Below, one piece after another: positions 1-9,884 of a stretch of 64,000 nucleotides of DNA. Numbering within the stretch: the stretch's first letter is position 1; each line of letters opens with the position of its first letter. The notes below the pieces were generated by a model. It had not been told where the DNA came from. It saw only the letters and a list, made by a program, of their open reading frames with translations, and made no database searches. The translations under genes and the position numbers were made by a program. Origin of the DNA: Hoyosella sp. YIM 151337 (GTDB taxonomy: Bacteria > Actinomycetota > Actinomycetes > Mycobacteriales > Mycobacteriaceae); NCBI RefSeq assembly GCF_026041215.1, contig NZ_JAPEIQ010000001.1, positions 29,340 through 93,339 of the forward strand. The letters are read 5' to 3'.

Positions 1-1
1 C

Positions 2-592
2 CCCAATCTGATGTTCCACTTCTTGCCTATAGCGGTGCGTTACGACGGCACGTCGGTGGATGCCGAACACGGCTACCAGGTCCACATCGGCCCCATGTAC
101 TCCGACGTGCGCGGCAGCGTGAAGATCAAGTCTGCAGACCCCAAACAGCACCCGGCGCTTCGATTCAACTACTTGTCCACTCCGAACGACCGGAAAGAGT
201 GGATCGAAGCAATCCACGTTGCACGCGACATTCTGAAGCAACCGGCATTCGCTGAGTTCGACGGCGGAGAGCTTTCGCCCGGCCCCGAAGTCACAACCGA
301 CGACGAGATCCTCGATTGGGTCGCGCGCGATGCGGAAACGGCGTATCACCCATCTTGCACAGCCAAAATGGGAGTCGATGACATGGCCGTGGTCGATCCC
401 AACTCGATGAAGGTGCACGGCACGCAGGGTTTGCGCGTCGTCGATGCATCTGCGATGCCGTATCTGACGAACGGCAACATCTATGCGCCAGTAATGATGC
501 TCGCCGAAAAGGCCGCCGACCTCATTCTCGGAAACACACCCCTGGAGCCGTCCTCGGTGCCGTACTACCGGCACCGCCATCAGGAAGGGTGA
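2..592 (+). CDS. betA: Choline dehydrogenase / GMC oxidoreductase, C-terminal part
   Basis: This is the 3' end of a flavoprotein of the glucose-methanol-choline oxidoreductase family, which oxidises choline to betaine aldehyde in glycine-betaine synthesis. The reading frame is open to the window edge (PNLMFHFLP), so the FAD-binding N-terminus lies outside. The visible part is the C-terminal substrate domain: the catalytic-His segment [11 protein letters not shown], then [10 protein letters not shown] and [19 protein letters not shown], all typical of BetA. The stop overlaps the GTG start of the next gene, a BCCT carrier, by four bases (GTGA). The pair is therefore an osmoprotectant operon. 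Another GMC alcohol oxidase is possible, but the BetT neighbour favours choline. Confidence 0.9.
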   Translation, partial: PNLMFHFLPIAVRYDGTSVDAEHGYQVHIGPMYSDVRGSVKIKSADPKQHPALRFNYLSTPNDRKEWIEAIHVARDILKQPAFAEFDGGELSPGPEVTTDDEILDWVARDAETAYHPSCTAKMGVDDMAVVDPNSMKVHGTQGLRVVDASAMPYLTNGNIYAPVMMLAEKAADLILGNTPLEPSSVPYYRHRHQEG

Positions 593-2688
593 CCAACATG
601 GCCGCCATCGAGCAGGGCACTCAGCGGAACCGGATAAATCGTGTAGTTTTCTTCGGCTCGTCCGCTTTGATTATTGCGCTTTCGGTGTGGGCAATCATCA
701 CACCTACCGGTGCGTCAGACGCGATCGGGACTGTCGTCGGCTGTATCTCGGCCGGGTTCGGCTGGTATTACTTCCTGGCAGCAACGCTGTTCCTCATTTT
801 CGTGGTGTACGTCGCGCTTTCTCGATACGGCACCGTCAAATTGGGGCCGCAGCATTCGCGGCCGGCGTACAGTCTTTTCGCCTGGGGTGCGATGCTTTTC
901 GCCGCCGGTATAGGCATCGACCTGATGTTTTTCTCGGTGGCGGGACCGGTCAGCCATTACCTTGCCCCGCCGGAGGGCGATCCCGAGACTGTCGAAGCGG
1001 CACGGCAAGCAATCGCGTGGACGCTTTTTCATTACGGCATTACCGGCTGGGCCATGTACGCGCTGATGGGCATGGCACTCGGCTATTTCGCGTTCCGGTA
1101 CCGTTTGCCGCTGTCGATCCGCTCCGCGCTGTACCCGATCATCGGTAAGCGCATCCACGGCCGGATTGGTGACACCGTCGATCTGGCGGCCGTCATCGGC
1201 ACCATTTTCGGCATCGCGGTTTCCCTCGGTATCGGCGTGATTCAGCTGAACTATGGCCTGAACTTCATGTTCAACGTGCCGGTGGGTACAGCCGCGCAGA
1301 TCGGGCTCATCGCCGTGGCCGTCGTGATGGCGACGGTGTCCGCAGTCGCTGGGGTCGACAAAGGCATCCGGCGTCTGTCGGAACTCAACGTCATCCTGGC
1401 GATCGCTTTGATGCTCTACATCGTTATTTGGGATGACCCGATTCGGTTGCTCAATAGTTGGGTGCTGAACGTCGGTGACTACGTCAGCCGCTTCCCGGGT
1501 ATGACGCTGAACACGTTTGCGTACGATCAGCCGACGGAGTGGCTGGGCGCGTGGACGCTCTTCTTCTGGGCATGGTGGATCGCCTGGGCACCGTTTGTGG
1601 GGCTGTTCCTTGCGCGGATTTCCCGCGGACGCACTATCCGGCAGTTCGTGGCCGCTACCTTGATCATCCCGTTCCTCTTCACCCTGACGTTCTTGTCGAT
1701 ATTCGGTAATGCCGCGCTGGGCGTCATTCGTGGCGGCAACGGAGAGTTCGGTGAGGCGGCAATGAACGCCCCTGAGGAAGGGTTCTACTCACTGCTTGCG
1801 CAGTACCCCGGCGTGACCTTCAGTGCGGGGCTCGCTACCTTCGTGGGCCTGTTGTTCTACGTGACATCCGCGGACTCTGGGGCGCTCGTGATGGGTAATT
1901 TCACCTCTCACCTCGCAACACCGACTACGGACGCGTCGCGCTGGGTCCGAGTGTTCTGGGCCGCAGCGACAGGTCTCTTGACACTCGCAATGCTCCTGGT
2001 CGGCGGGCTAGATGCGCTCACGAGCGCGACGATCATCATGGGATTGCCGTTCTCTTTTGTGATGTTCCTGGTGATGTTCGGCTTGTACAAGGCGCTGCGA
2101 GTGGAGCGTCTGCGCGACGATGCGGCACGCACCAGCATGCCGACGTCGCTCTCTGAACGTACGGCTAGCGAACCGCTAGGCCCGGGGCGGACCTGGCGTC
2201 AGCGCATCGCCAGGGCCATGGCCTATCCGGGTGAGCGCGCGGTGGCCCGATTCATCGAGGATTCGGCACGACCCGCCTTCGCTGATGTGGCGGAGGAAAT
2301 CCGGAACCAGGGCGGCGAGGCCGACGTAGTGGAAGAGCCTGTCGAGCCCCTCGGTGTGCCGCACCTGGAGTTGAAGGTCGGTATGGGTGACGAGGAAGAT
2401 TTCGCCTACTGCATCTGGCCGGAGCAGCATCCCACGCCGACGTTCTCCCCGTATGCCGTCGGCTCATCGGACGCAACGTATTACCGATACGGGGTGTATC
2501 TGAATGAGGGCAGTCAGGGCTACGACGTGATGGGTTATAGCAAGTCGCAGCTGATCGGCGACATTTTGGACCAGTACGAGCGGCACTTGGAGTTCTTGCG
2601 CTTGCAGCGGGAGTCCGCGAACGCCTCTGTGTTGCCCGGGCATGGCTTGCCCGCGTCGGACGCGCGTCCGGACGATCAGGCGGACTAA
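589..2688 (+). CDS. betT: BCCT family choline/betaine transporter (BetT type)
   Basis: Secondary carrier of the betaine/choline/carnitine family, 699 residues with about twelve membrane segments over residues 20-500. The family signature is visible around [27 protein letters not shown] (first part of this run, about residue 325), which holds the Trp box that binds quaternary amines. A cytoplasmic tail of about 180 residues follows the last helix; such long tails are typical of BetT-like osmoregulated members. The start is GTG at 589, overlapping the stop of betA; ATG at 598 is an alternative. Choline imported here would feed the dehydrogenase encoded just upstream. The split between choline and betaine specificity cannot be read from the sequence. 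Confidence 0.92.
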   Translation: MTNMAAIEQGTQRNRINRVVFFGSSALIIALSVWAIITPTGASDAIGTVVGCISAGFGWYYFLAATLFLIFVVYVALSRYGTVKLGPQHSRPAYSLFAWGAMLFAAGIGIDLMFFSVAGPVSHYLAPPEGDPETVEAARQAIAWTLFHYGITGWAMYALMGMALGYFAFRYRLPLSIRSALYPIIGKRIHGRIGDTVDLAAVIGTIFGIAVSLGIGVIQLNYGLNFMFNVPVGTAAQIGLIAVAVVMATVSAVAGVDKGIRRLSELNVILAIALMLYIVIWDDPIRLLNSWVLNVGDYVSRFPGMTLNTFAYDQPTEWLGAWTLFFWAWWIAWAPFVGLFLARISRGRTIRQFVAATLIIPFLFTLTFLSIFGNAALGVIRGGNGEFGEAAMNAPEEGFYSLLAQYPGVTFSAGLATFVGLLFYVTSADSGALVMGNFTSHLATPTTDASRWVRVFWAAATGLLTLAMLLVGGLDALTSATIIMGLPFSFVMFLVMFGLYKALRVERLRDDAARTSMPTSLSERTASEPLGPGRTWRQRIARAMAYPGERAVARFIEDSARPAFADVAEEIRNQGGEADVVEEPVEPLGVPHLELKVGMGDEEDFAYCIWPEQHPTPTFSPYAVGSSDATYYRYGVYLNEGSQGYDVMGYSKSQLIGDILDQYERHLEFLRLQRESANASVLPGHGLPASDARPDDQAD

Positions 2689-2829
2689 TACCACAAAGGG
2701 TGCCGACCCCATATCTAGGGGCAGAGGGCGATCTTGACCACATGATCACGCCAGTTCGATACTGGAGTAAGGCGGATAGGCTGCAGCGCCGCAGCCTCCA
2801 ACCGTGGCGCACTCCGGAGGGAGTTGGCG

Positions 2830-3276
2830 ATGATAACCCGAAAGCTAGCGGCGGCCGTGGCGGGTGTTGTTGCGGCAATCGCTCTCACGCTTGGTCCGAC
2901 GGCTGCGGCCCAGGTACCGCAGTCCATCTGGCCGCCTTGTGTTTCCTATGCGAAGGCGTGTGTCCAACTATCGACGAACCAGGCATGGCTGATGAACGGC
3001 GGTTTTGTGACGTACGGGCCAGTGCCGGTTCGGCACGGGAAACCCGGTTACGAAACGCCGCCGGGCATCTTCTCGGTGACCTTCAAGAACATCAACCATT
3101 GGAGCACGATTTATGACGCTCCGATGCCGTACTCGGTGTTCTTCAACGGCGGGATCGCGTTCCATGAGGGCTCCCTAGATTCCGGGTCGGGTGGCTGTGT
3201 GCGGCTGAGCCGGGAGGCGGCACAAACGTTCTTCTACACTCTTAACCCTGGCGACACGGTCCAGGTTGTGTGGTGA
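2830..3276 (+). CDS. Small secreted L,D-transpeptidase (YkuD domain)
   Basis: A protein of 148 residues with a signal peptide (KLAAAVAGVVAAIALTLG followed by AAAQ) and a YkuD domain. The catalytic motif is seen near the end as HEGSLDSGSGGCVRLS, matching the H-x-S ... G-C-x-R pattern with the nucleophilic Cys. Enzymes of this family make 3-3 crosslinks in peptidoglycan or anchor proteins to it outside the membrane. It is short: the Ig-like domains found in mycobacterial Ldt proteins are missing. ATG at 2830 is chosen because GGAGG at 2816-2820 is nine bases upstream; the in-frame TTG at 2824 would be too close. It stands alone between betT and ndh. Confidence 0.85.
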   Translation: MITRKLAAAVAGVVAAIALTLGPTAAAQVPQSIWPPCVSYAKACVQLSTNQAWLMNGGFVTYGPVPVRHGKPGYETPPGIFSVTFKNINHWSTIYDAPMPYSVFFNGGIAFHEGSLDSGSGGCVRLSREAAQTFFYTLNPGDTVQVVW

Positions 3277-3408
3277 TCGACTGTTGAGAGGCTGCCGTCA
3301 ATTCGGTGGTACTCGCATGTGGGCCCCTCGCGTTTCGATACGGTGAGCACCGAAAGCACTGAAAGCACTGCACGCGCTGGTCCGTTGCTCACGAGTTGAG
3401 GAAGTGCC

Positions 3409-4773
3409 ATGGGAAGTCAGCCCGCCCAATCGACGCGCCATCATGTTGTGATTGTCGGATCGGGTTTCGGCGGAATTTTCGCCGCTCAGAAGCTCAAGCA
3501 CGCGAATGTGGACGTCACACTGATTGCACGGACTACCCACCACTTGTTTCAGCCGCTGCTCTACCAAGTTGCGACGGGCATCCTCTCCGTTGGGGAGATC
3601 GCGGTGCCGAACCGCATCATCTTGCGGAAGCAGAAGAACACCCAGGTGTTATTGGGTGACGTGGTCGACGTTGATGTCACGAACCAGACGGTGAGTTCTG
3701 AAGCGTCCGGTCACACCACAGTGACGTCGTACGACAGTCTGATCGTGGCGGCGGGCGCCGAGCAGTCCTACTTCGGGAACGATCATTTCGCGCGGTTTGC
3801 GCCGGGCATGAAGACGATCGACCATGCTCTTGAACTGCGCGGCAAGATCTTGACCGCGTTCGAGCGCGCCGAGCTTTCCGAAGATCCGGAAGAGCAGGCA
3901 CGGCTGCTCACTTTCGTCGTGGTTGGTGCTGGACCGACTGGTGTGGAAATGGCTGGACAGATTGCCGAACTGGCCCGTCAAACTCTGGTCGGTGCGTTCC
4001 GCAACATCGATCCTTCGATGGCGCGCATAGTCCTTCTCGATGGGGCTCCCATAGTCCTGCCGCCGATGGGCAAACGACTGGGAGGTAAAGCGCAGCGACG
4101 GCTGGAAAAGCTCGGCGTCGAAGTCGTGCTCAATGCGTTTGTGACCGACATCGACGAACGCGGTCTTGTGGTGAAGGACAAGGACGGGAACCAGGAGCGC
4201 GTGCCGGCCTACACGAAAATCTGGGCCGCTGGCGTTTCCGCGAGCCCGCTGGGCAAGATCCTCGCCGAACAGACCGGCACTGAACTCGACCGGGCCGGGC
4301 GGGTCAAGGTGAACCCAGACCTGACGATCCAGGGGCATCCCAACGTCTTCGTTGTGGGTGACATGATGGCGCTCGATGACGTGCCTGGTATCGCCCCGGC
4401 GGCGATTCAGAGCGGCACCTACGCTGGCCGAATCATCAAGGATGAGCTAAGCAACCCAGGAGCGTCGACATCGCAGCGTAAGCCGTTCAAGTACCTGGAC
4501 AAAGGCAGTATCGCGGTGGTGTCCAAGTACAGCGCGGTCGGGCGGGTCATCGGGGGGAAGGTGCCCGTCACGGGCGTGGTCGGCTGGTTCATGTGGCTAG
4601 CGGTGCACCTGTTTTACCTCGTGGGGTTCAAGAATCGCTACAGCACGCTTCTCTACTGGTTGTTCGCCTTTGTGTCGAACGCCCGCACTCAACTGAACGT
4701 CACAGAGCAATGGATGATGGGCAGGCATGCGCTCGAAGAGGTAGAGGAGCGAAAGAAGGAAATCGGCACGTGA
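3409..4773 (+). CDS. ndh: Type II NADH dehydrogenase (non-proton-pumping)
   Basis: A single-subunit flavoprotein that passes electrons from NADH to menaquinone without pumping protons, bound to the inner face of the membrane. It has 454 residues. The FAD dinucleotide fold is at residues 13-30 (VVIVGSGFGGIFAAQKLK), the NADH fold at about 170-190 (FVVVGAGPTGVEMAGQIAEL), and the FAD contact VFVVGDMMAL at about 315. The hydrophobic C-terminal stretch WFMWLAVHLFYLVGF is the membrane anchor typical of bacterial Ndh. GAGGAA precedes the ATG. The stop overlaps the GTG of a hydrolase gene. Confidence 0.95.
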   Translation: MGSQPAQSTRHHVVIVGSGFGGIFAAQKLKHANVDVTLIARTTHHLFQPLLYQVATGILSVGEIAVPNRIILRKQKNTQVLLGDVVDVDVTNQTVSSEASGHTTVTSYDSLIVAAGAEQSYFGNDHFARFAPGMKTIDHALELRGKILTAFERAELSEDPEEQARLLTFVVVGAGPTGVEMAGQIAELARQTLVGAFRNIDPSMARIVLLDGAPIVLPPMGKRLGGKAQRRLEKLGVEVVLNAFVTDIDERGLVVKDKDGNQERVPAYTKIWAAGVSASPLGKILAEQTGTELDRAGRVKVNPDLTIQGHPNVFVVGDMMALDDVPGIAPAAIQSGTYAGRIIKDELSNPGASTSQRKPFKYLDKGSIAVVSKYSAVGRVIGGKVPVTGVVGWFMWLAVHLFYLVGFKNRYSTLLYWLFAFVSNARTQLNVTEQWMMGRHALEEVEERKKEIGT

Positions 4774-5501
4774 CGCGGCCACCAGTCGTTTTCGTGCATG
4801 GCATCCGCGTGAGCGGTGCTGCATGGTCTGATCAAGTCCGGCTGCTCGAAGCACGGAACATTCGTACCGCAGTTGTGGACCTCCCGGCACATGGCAGCCG
4901 GCGGGGGGACCAGTTCAGTGTCGATGCCGCAACCGACACCATCGCTGAGGCGATCGATCATGTTGGGGGACAGGCGCTCGTTGTTGGTCACTCGCTGGGT
5001 GGCTACATGACTATCGCCGCGGCAGCACGCTTCCCGCAGCGGTTCGCAGGGATGCTCGTCGCAGGGGCAACGGCGATTCCGAACCGAGTCTTCGGGCTTC
5101 CGTTTCTCGCCGGTTACCACGTCTTGCGGCGGCTGCCAGATGGCGGGGAGGCTGCCAGCCGCGCGTTATTGAGCCGGTTCGCGAGCGGGGCGCTCGTAGA
5201 CGAGATCATGGCGGCCGGAATCGCCACGGAGGCAGTTCCAGACGTGGTCCGTGAGGTCGCGGATTTTGACGTGCTTGAGGCGCTGCGCAGTTTTTCGGGA
5301 CCAGTGTGGCTGGTCAACGGCACGCTGGACCATTTTCGCCTGCACGAGCGGCGCTTCGCAGCGGTGGCTGGCGTGGAACTGCGCCACGTTCGCCGGGCCG
5401 GGCATTATCTGCCCACGACTCATCCCGAGGAGTTCGCGGCGATCGTCGCGGAGGCAGTGGACACGCTAGCGCCGCTAACACCGCGTGGTGGCAATTCCTG
5501 A
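4770..5501 (+). CDS. Alpha/beta hydrolase
   Basis: A soluble alpha/beta-fold hydrolase of 243 residues with unknown substrate. The oxyanion segment VVFVHGIRVSG is at residues 6-16, the nucleophile elbow GHSLGGY at about residue 75, the acid at NGTLDHFRL and the catalytic His at RAGHYLPTTHPEEF. The GTG start at 4770 overlaps the stop of ndh (GTGA), so the two are translationally coupled; a longer open frame upstream lies within ndh and is a shadow. The 3' end overlaps the convergent AraC gene by 82 bases. Confidence 0.85.
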   Translation: MTRPPVVFVHGIRVSGAAWSDQVRLLEARNIRTAVVDLPAHGSRRGDQFSVDAATDTIAEAIDHVGGQALVVGHSLGGYMTIAAAARFPQRFAGMLVAGATAIPNRVFGLPFLAGYHVLRRLPDGGEAASRALLSRFASGALVDEIMAAGIATEAVPDVVREVADFDVLEALRSFSGPVWLVNGTLDHFRLHERRFAAVAGVELRHVRRAGHYLPTTHPEEFAAIVAEAVDTLAPLTPRGGNS

Positions 5502-6325
5502 GGCGACTGCCGGGCCGCGCGGCGCCACGCACCCGGCGGGGTGCTGTGATGACGGCGGAAGACGCGGGAGAAGTACGCTGCGTCGGGGAAGCCGACTGCG
5601 CGTGCGACTTCGTCGATCGGATCTCTGGTGTCGGTGAGGAGCCGCCGTGACTCGCTCATACGGCGTTCGAGGATCCATTCGCCAACCGTGCGGCCGGTCT
5701 TGTTGCGTACGACTGTCGTCAAATGGCCGGGGCTGCGGCCCAGCGCGGACGCTACATCGCGCAGCGACAGCGCTTCGCTGAAGTGGTTGTCGATGTAACC
5801 GAACACATCAGCGAGCAGGGTTTCGTTGCGCAAAGCTAGCCCGCCCGCGACGTCATGTGCGAGCCGCGCACAGGCGACGAGAATCAGTGCGAGGTGGGCA
5901 CGGACCGCGTCGTGGTATTCCTCGCGTCGTTCGGAGAGTTCACGATCGAGGTCAGCGAACCGCCGGGACCATTCGGGTTGCTGTTCGAGGGGGACCGAAA
6001 GCCATTGTGCGGCCTGTTCGGCACCGGTTGTGAAGGCGCTCAAAAGGGGGTGCGCGCGCCATCCGCCCCAGGACGCAACGTCGCGGGCTTGCACCGCGTC
6101 TGGTGGGAAGTATGCGATCCATCCCTCCGGCATGATCGTAGGGTGCTGCGAAGGGGAGATCACCAGACCTGGCGTCACGACGCAGACATCCCCTGCACGA
6201 ATCTGATGGTCAATTCCGCCGGATGCGACGGTGCCGCCGTCAGCCTCGAAATAGCACAGAACGACGAAATCGTGTGCGTGAGAGCCGCTGTACGGTGCAC
6301 CGGAATGCGATTCGAAGCGGGCCAC
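5420..6325 (-). CDS. AraC family transcriptional regulator
   Basis: A protein of 301 residues with an N-terminal cupin-type AraC ligand domain (from SHAHDFVVLCYFEADGG to about residue 100) and a C-terminal double helix-turn-helix (LRDVASALGRSPGHLTTVVR ... VARAVGFPDAAYFSRVFRR). The HxH near the N-terminus fits a small-molecule pocket. The GTG at 6325 is the first usable start downstream of an in-frame stop, yet conserved-looking residues (AVPGHPPVT) precede it without a start codon. The true start is therefore uncertain, or the gene is slightly truncated at its 5' end. The target is unknown. It is divergent from the methyltransferase gene at 6559 and convergent with the hydrolase gene. Confidence 0.85.
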   Translation of the reverse strand: MARFESHSGAPYSGSHAHDFVVLCYFEADGGTVASGGIDHQIRAGDVCVVTPGLVISPSQHPTIMPEGWIAYFPPDAVQARDVASWGGWRAHPLLSAFTTGAEQAAQWLSVPLEQQPEWSRRFADLDRELSERREEYHDAVRAHLALILVACARLAHDVAGGLALRNETLLADVFGYIDNHFSEALSLRDVASALGRSPGHLTTVVRNKTGRTVGEWILERRMSESRRLLTDTRDPIDEVARAVGFPDAAYFSRVFRRHHSTPPGAWRRAARQSPQELPPRGVSGASVSTASATIAANSSG

Positions 6326-6558
6326 GGTGACAGGTGGATGGCCTGGTACCGCCTCGTAGGCGAAGGTGCCTCAACCACCCCACCAGCAGAACCATCACCA
6401 CAGGTCACGCGTCTGACCGGGATGCCATCCGCTCGTTTCCGGAACCGCCTGGTTGCCATTACACCTCCCGGAAAATCATCCAAATAATACGTACATATGC
6501 GCCTATGCGCGTTCTTGAAGCTCTTTTAGGCTAAATCCAGGCAGGAGAATAATCCAGA
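6326..6558. other. Intergenic region between AraC regulator and methyltransferase
   Basis: About 230 bases separate the divergent starts. The part near 6480-6545 is AT-richer than its surroundings and probably holds the methyltransferase promoter; AGGAG at 6543-6547 is its ribosome binding site. I found no long palindrome here that would mark an AraC operator. Confidence 0.4.
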
Positions 6559-7221
6559 ATGGAGATGACGATGGCACACTCGCCCACTCAGAGTGACTAT
6601 CTACCCGGGTTTGGTCACGATTGGCTTCTCCCGCTCTATGATCCTTTCAGCCGCCTCACCGGCATCGGAAAGTACCATCAACAGTTGTTAGACCAGGCAG
6701 GTATCGCTCCTGGCGAGCGCGTACTCGAGATTGGCTGCGGCACGGGTAACCTCCTGCTGCGCGCAGCCGCCGCAGAGCCGGCGGCGAAATTCACCGGGCT
6801 CGACCCCGACCCCAGGGCGCTGAAACGAGCCGGGAAGAAGGCCGCGCGCAAGCGTCTCGCCGTCGAACTCGATCACGGATTCGCACAGCAGCTTCCGTAC
6901 AGCACTGCCAGCTTCACGCGGGTACTGTCGGCCTTCATGCTGCACCATCTGCCAGTCGCTGCGAAATCCGAAGCGCTGGCGGAGGTACGTCGCGTCCTCG
7001 AACCAAGGGGAACGCTGCACGTAATGGACATCGCAGGGCACACTCACCACGCGCGAGGATGGTTCGCGCGCCGGAGTCATCGCAGCGCGTACGTGCAAGA
7101 TCAGCTCGGTGACGGAGTTCCCGATCGACTACGGGAAGCGGGGTTCACGGACGTGCGCGTAGTAGCGCAGCGCGACACCCGTCTTGGTCATATCGCGTTC
7201 TTTGAGGCTCGCGCCAGCTGA
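6559..7221 (+). CDS. Class I SAM-dependent methyltransferase
   Basis: A 220-residue methyltransferase. Motif I is VLEIGCGTGN (about residues 54-63) and the acidic loop is FTGLDPDPRALKRA; post-motif segments FTRVLSAFMLHHLP and RVLEPRGTLHVMDIAG follow the UbiE/Methyltransf_11 pattern. The substrate is unknown. The start ATG at 6559 has AGGAG eleven bases upstream; ATG at 6571 is an alternative. Confidence 0.85.
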   Translation: MEMTMAHSPTQSDYLPGFGHDWLLPLYDPFSRLTGIGKYHQQLLDQAGIAPGERVLEIGCGTGNLLLRAAAAEPAAKFTGLDPDPRALKRAGKKAARKRLAVELDHGFAQQLPYSTASFTRVLSAFMLHHLPVAAKSEALAEVRRVLEPRGTLHVMDIAGHTHHARGWFARRSHRSAYVQDQLGDGVPDRLREAGFTDVRVVAQRDTRLGHIAFFEARAS

Positions 7222-7228
7222 CGCCGCG

Positions 7229-7831
7229 CTAAATGAGGGCCAGCACCTCGCTCGAGGATCGGCAGCCAGCGGTCACAAGTTCAAGATTCGCCAGCGAGGC
7301 CTCATGGACTTCCGGATTTGCGGCAGCGACACAGTCGCTCATCACATGGATCGTGAAGCCGAGGTCCGTACCATGGCGAGCGGTCTGCTCGACCGTCAAG
7401 TTCGTGGCGACACCCGTGATCAGGATTGTGTCGACACCCCAGTCCTCCAGCCAGACGGGCACGTCACTGCCAGCGAGACCGGAGAGCTTCTGGTTATCAG
7501 CAACGTGCTGCTGGGCTGCCGATTCGCTCATCTCCGGAATAATCTGCGCACCAGGCGATTCGGGCCGAAAGGCGGCTTGATTCCCGGCGACTGCCGTCAT
7601 GAAGTCTGTGTTGCGGACCAGGAGGCCCTCGCCCTCGGGGATGGTGAAGCGCGTGTAGATAACGGCGACGCCGAGGCTGCTCATTGCCTGGTGGAACGCG
7701 AACGCGCGTTCCACCACACCACTTGCGGCTACGGGTTCGGCAAGCATCGGCCCGAAGAAGCCGTCGGGCTTGATCACATTCACTTGCCAGTGCAAACCGA
7801 GGATCGCGGTGCGCTGGAGATCGAGCGTCAT
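7229..7831 (-). CDS. Isochorismatase-fold protein lacking the usual catalytic residues
   Basis: About 200 residues with the isochorismatase/nicotinamidase fold, seen from ILITGVATNLTVEQTARHG to the C-terminal SDCVAAANPEVHEASLANLEL. The two residues that define the Cys-hydrolase members are changed: the first strand reads ILGLHWQ where an Asp is normal (xxDxQ), and the nucleophile position reads TNLTVE where Cys is normal. It is therefore either a non-catalytic member or one with different chemistry. The start at 7831 is preferred because the fold begins at TLDLQRTAIL; GTG at 7867 would add twelve residues. It is convergent with the methyltransferase gene. Confidence 0.75.
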   Translation of the reverse strand: MTLDLQRTAILGLHWQVNVIKPDGFFGPMLAEPVAASGVVERAFAFHQAMSSLGVAVIYTRFTIPEGEGLLVRNTDFMTAVAGNQAAFRPESPGAQIIPEMSESAAQQHVADNQKLSGLAGSDVPVWLEDWGVDTILITGVATNLTVEQTARHGTDLGFTIHVMSDCVAAANPEVHEASLANLELVTAGCRSSSEVLALI

Positions 7832-7874
7832 AAACGTATCGTGCCACCCTCGCGCGCCACGTGCCACAGCCGCG

Positions 7875-8939
7875 TTACGACTCGCAGTCGATCCACTCGA
7901 GGTAGCCCGATCCGGCGATCGGTCTGTTCAGCCACGCACCCGTGTAGCTGTAAGCCCCGGCGTAACCGCGCCCATGGCCATAGCGCAGCTCCGAGTCCAC
8001 GTCTGCAGTGAACTCGACGACGGCACGGCCGTTTTCGCGAACGATCCAGTGAATCTGCTCTGGAACTCGCATCGGTCGCCCCAATTCATCGATGGCTGGG
8101 GCGCCTCGATAGCGGGTAACCGACATCGTGACGTCCTCGTAAACCGTGGCGGCACCGTCAAGTGAACGGATGTGCGCGAGCCGGCAGGCGGTCACGCCCG
8201 CGGCGCGCACATCGGTGAGGAGAAGCTGCGTCGTCTCGTCCAGGTTCACGATTTGGTAGGTGAAGAAGTCGAGGGGAAGTTTGAGCGCGCCGGGAAGCGG
8301 GCGAGAGGTGAGAGCTTGCGGTGACATGTAGCGCGCGTATTCGACGGTGCACAAGCCGGCGATATCTGTAGTGCCGGTTGCATCTTCGATCACGCCAGTG
8401 CAGGTGGCAAGTAGGCTCAGATGGTCGCATACCATGCTGCGCACGAACCACGACGCGGCGTGAGTCGCGGTAATGGTTAGCGTGGCAGCGAATTGCGGAT
8501 ACTGCGCGTCGACGGTAAAGCTCGGGAAGTTTGCGGTAAGCGTCAGGTCGTCACCCCACGTGAGCGCGGAACCATCTTCGTCGAATGCACAGTCCGCGTG
8601 CGTGTCGTACGCGCGGTAGTGACGGTGGCCGGGAGCGGCAGTGGACGACAGCACGGTCGCGGTGCGCCGGGCGTCGGAGGAACAGAGGTAGTCGTTGTCG
8701 AAGCAGATGCTGCCCGTCGCCCCGATGAGCGTCATCGTGTTCAGGTAGCGATGTGGTGCGGGCAGTTCCGGCACGAACACACCGTAGTGCGTCGACGCCC
8801 AGCGTCGCGAATTCACTTCCGGACGCAGTATTTCAGGTGCGCTGAACGGCATCTTTGATGCGGAAATGCGCTGGTCAATCCGCGGTGCGAGGCCATCGAG
8901 GAGCAACCGCGCCGCGAACTTTTGTGGCCACTGTGTCAT
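7875..8939 (-). CDS. Hypothetical protein, lipocalin-like (AttH/CrtC-like) architecture
   Basis: A soluble 354-residue protein with no signal peptide. The sequence is rich in beta-strand segments and ends in GSGYLEWIDCES, which resembles the closing strand (GYxEL/GYLE) of AttH/carotenoid-hydratase type double-lipocalin proteins. The family assignment is weak and the function unknown. ATG at 8939 is chosen because GAGG stands six bases upstream. The gene starts only eight bases after the stop of the upstream hydrolase gene, so the two form an operon, probably controlled by the divergent TetR regulator. Confidence 0.7.
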   Translation of the reverse strand: MTQWPQKFAARLLLDGLAPRIDQRISASKMPFSAPEILRPEVNSRRWASTHYGVFVPELPAPHRYLNTMTLIGATGSICFDNDYLCSSDARRTATVLSSTAAPGHRHYRAYDTHADCAFDEDGSALTWGDDLTLTANFPSFTVDAQYPQFAATLTITATHAASWFVRSMVCDHLSLLATCTGVIEDATGTTDIAGLCTVEYARYMSPQALTSRPLPGALKLPLDFFTYQIVNLDETTQLLLTDVRAAGVTACRLAHIRSLDGAATVYEDVTMSVTRYRGAPAIDELGRPMRVPEQIHWIVRENGRAVVEFTADVDSELRYGHGRGYAGAYSYTGAWLNRPIAGSGYLEWIDCES

Positions 8940-8947
8940 TGGGGTCC

Positions 8948-9835
8948 TCAGTTCTCGTGCGCTGTGCCGGGACATGCAGCTGACGCCGCGTGGAAGCTCA
9001 TCGCCCGGTGAGTGATGATGTCCGCGAGAGCTTCCGCGTTCTGTGTGGGTATCCAGTGTGTGGCGCCTGGGATTTCCGCGAACTCGTAATCCCCTGTGAC
9101 GTAGCGGGCCGTGAGTTCGGCTCCGCGGCGGCTCAATGCAGTATCCTTCGTGCCCCAAACGTGCGTTGTCGGCACCGAAACTTTACGAGCAAAAGTCAGC
9201 GGATTAGCGAAAGGCATCGCGCGGTACCAGTTGATTGCGCCAGTGAGAGCGCCATTGTCGAGAATCTCTTCCTTGACGTCCTTGACCTCTTCCGGTGACA
9301 TCCCTGTGTCCCGCAATAGCTGAGCGAACATACTGGGGTTGCGGCGTAGCACTAGTTCCGGCACCCAGGGGATCTGGAAAAGGCCCATGTAGTAGGAACG
9401 CAGTACTTGATCACTCGTGAGCATCGAACGCAGGAAAGCTCCGGTATGCGGTACCGAGACGGTGGTGAGTGTGCGCACCCGTGCGGGCCGACTCGACGCC
9501 AGGGACCACGCCACCGCTGCGCCCCAATCGTGGCCTGCAAGGTGCACACTCGGTGCGGCGATTTCGTTCATAAGCGCCACTACGTCGCCCGCGAGTGAGC
9601 TCATGCGGTATGCAATGCGCCCGCGGGGAAAAGCGAACGGAGAGTACCCGCGCTGGGTCGGGGCGAACGTCCGGAAGCCGCGCCGGTGCAAGTGGGTCGC
9701 GACCCCCGACCAGGAACGCCCCGTCTGTGGGAAGCCGTGCAGCAGAATAAGGGGCTCCCCGTCGATCGGCCCGGAGTCGATGACGTCGAATACCAGGTCG
9801 TCGTTGACGACGATGTTTATGCGTGACGATTTCAT
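8948..9835 (-). CDS. Epoxide hydrolase-like alpha/beta hydrolase
   Basis: A 295-residue alpha/beta hydrolase of the epoxide hydrolase/haloalkane dehalogenase group. The oxyanion motif is LILLHGFPQTGRSW, the nucleophile elbow is HLAGHDWGAAVAW (Asp nucleophile, typical of this group), the late acid lies near HVWGTKDTALS and the His is in ATHWIPTQNAEAL. ATG at 9835 has AGGAG eight bases upstream. It heads an operon with the lipocalin-like gene and is divergent from a TetR gene with a palindrome between them. Confidence 0.88.
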   Translation of the reverse strand: MKSSRINIVVNDDLVFDVIDSGPIDGEPLILLHGFPQTGRSWSGVATHLHRRGFRTFAPTQRGYSPFAFPRGRIAYRMSSLAGDVVALMNEIAAPSVHLAGHDWGAAVAWSLASSRPARVRTLTTVSVPHTGAFLRSMLTSDQVLRSYYMGLFQIPWVPELVLRRNPSMFAQLLRDTGMSPEEVKDVKEEILDNGALTGAINWYRAMPFANPLTFARKVSVPTTHVWGTKDTALSRRGAELTARYVTGDYEFAEIPGATHWIPTQNAEALADIITHRAMSFHAASAACPGTAHEN

Positions 9836-9884
9836 CGCACACACTCCTCTCGGCAAGCACACCGTTGTGCCGCTCGATTCGATA

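Noticed and set aside
3340..3375. Tandem GAAAGCACT repeat before ndh
   Set aside because: Two short direct copies only; no operator symmetry and no further copies, so I see no reason to call a feature.
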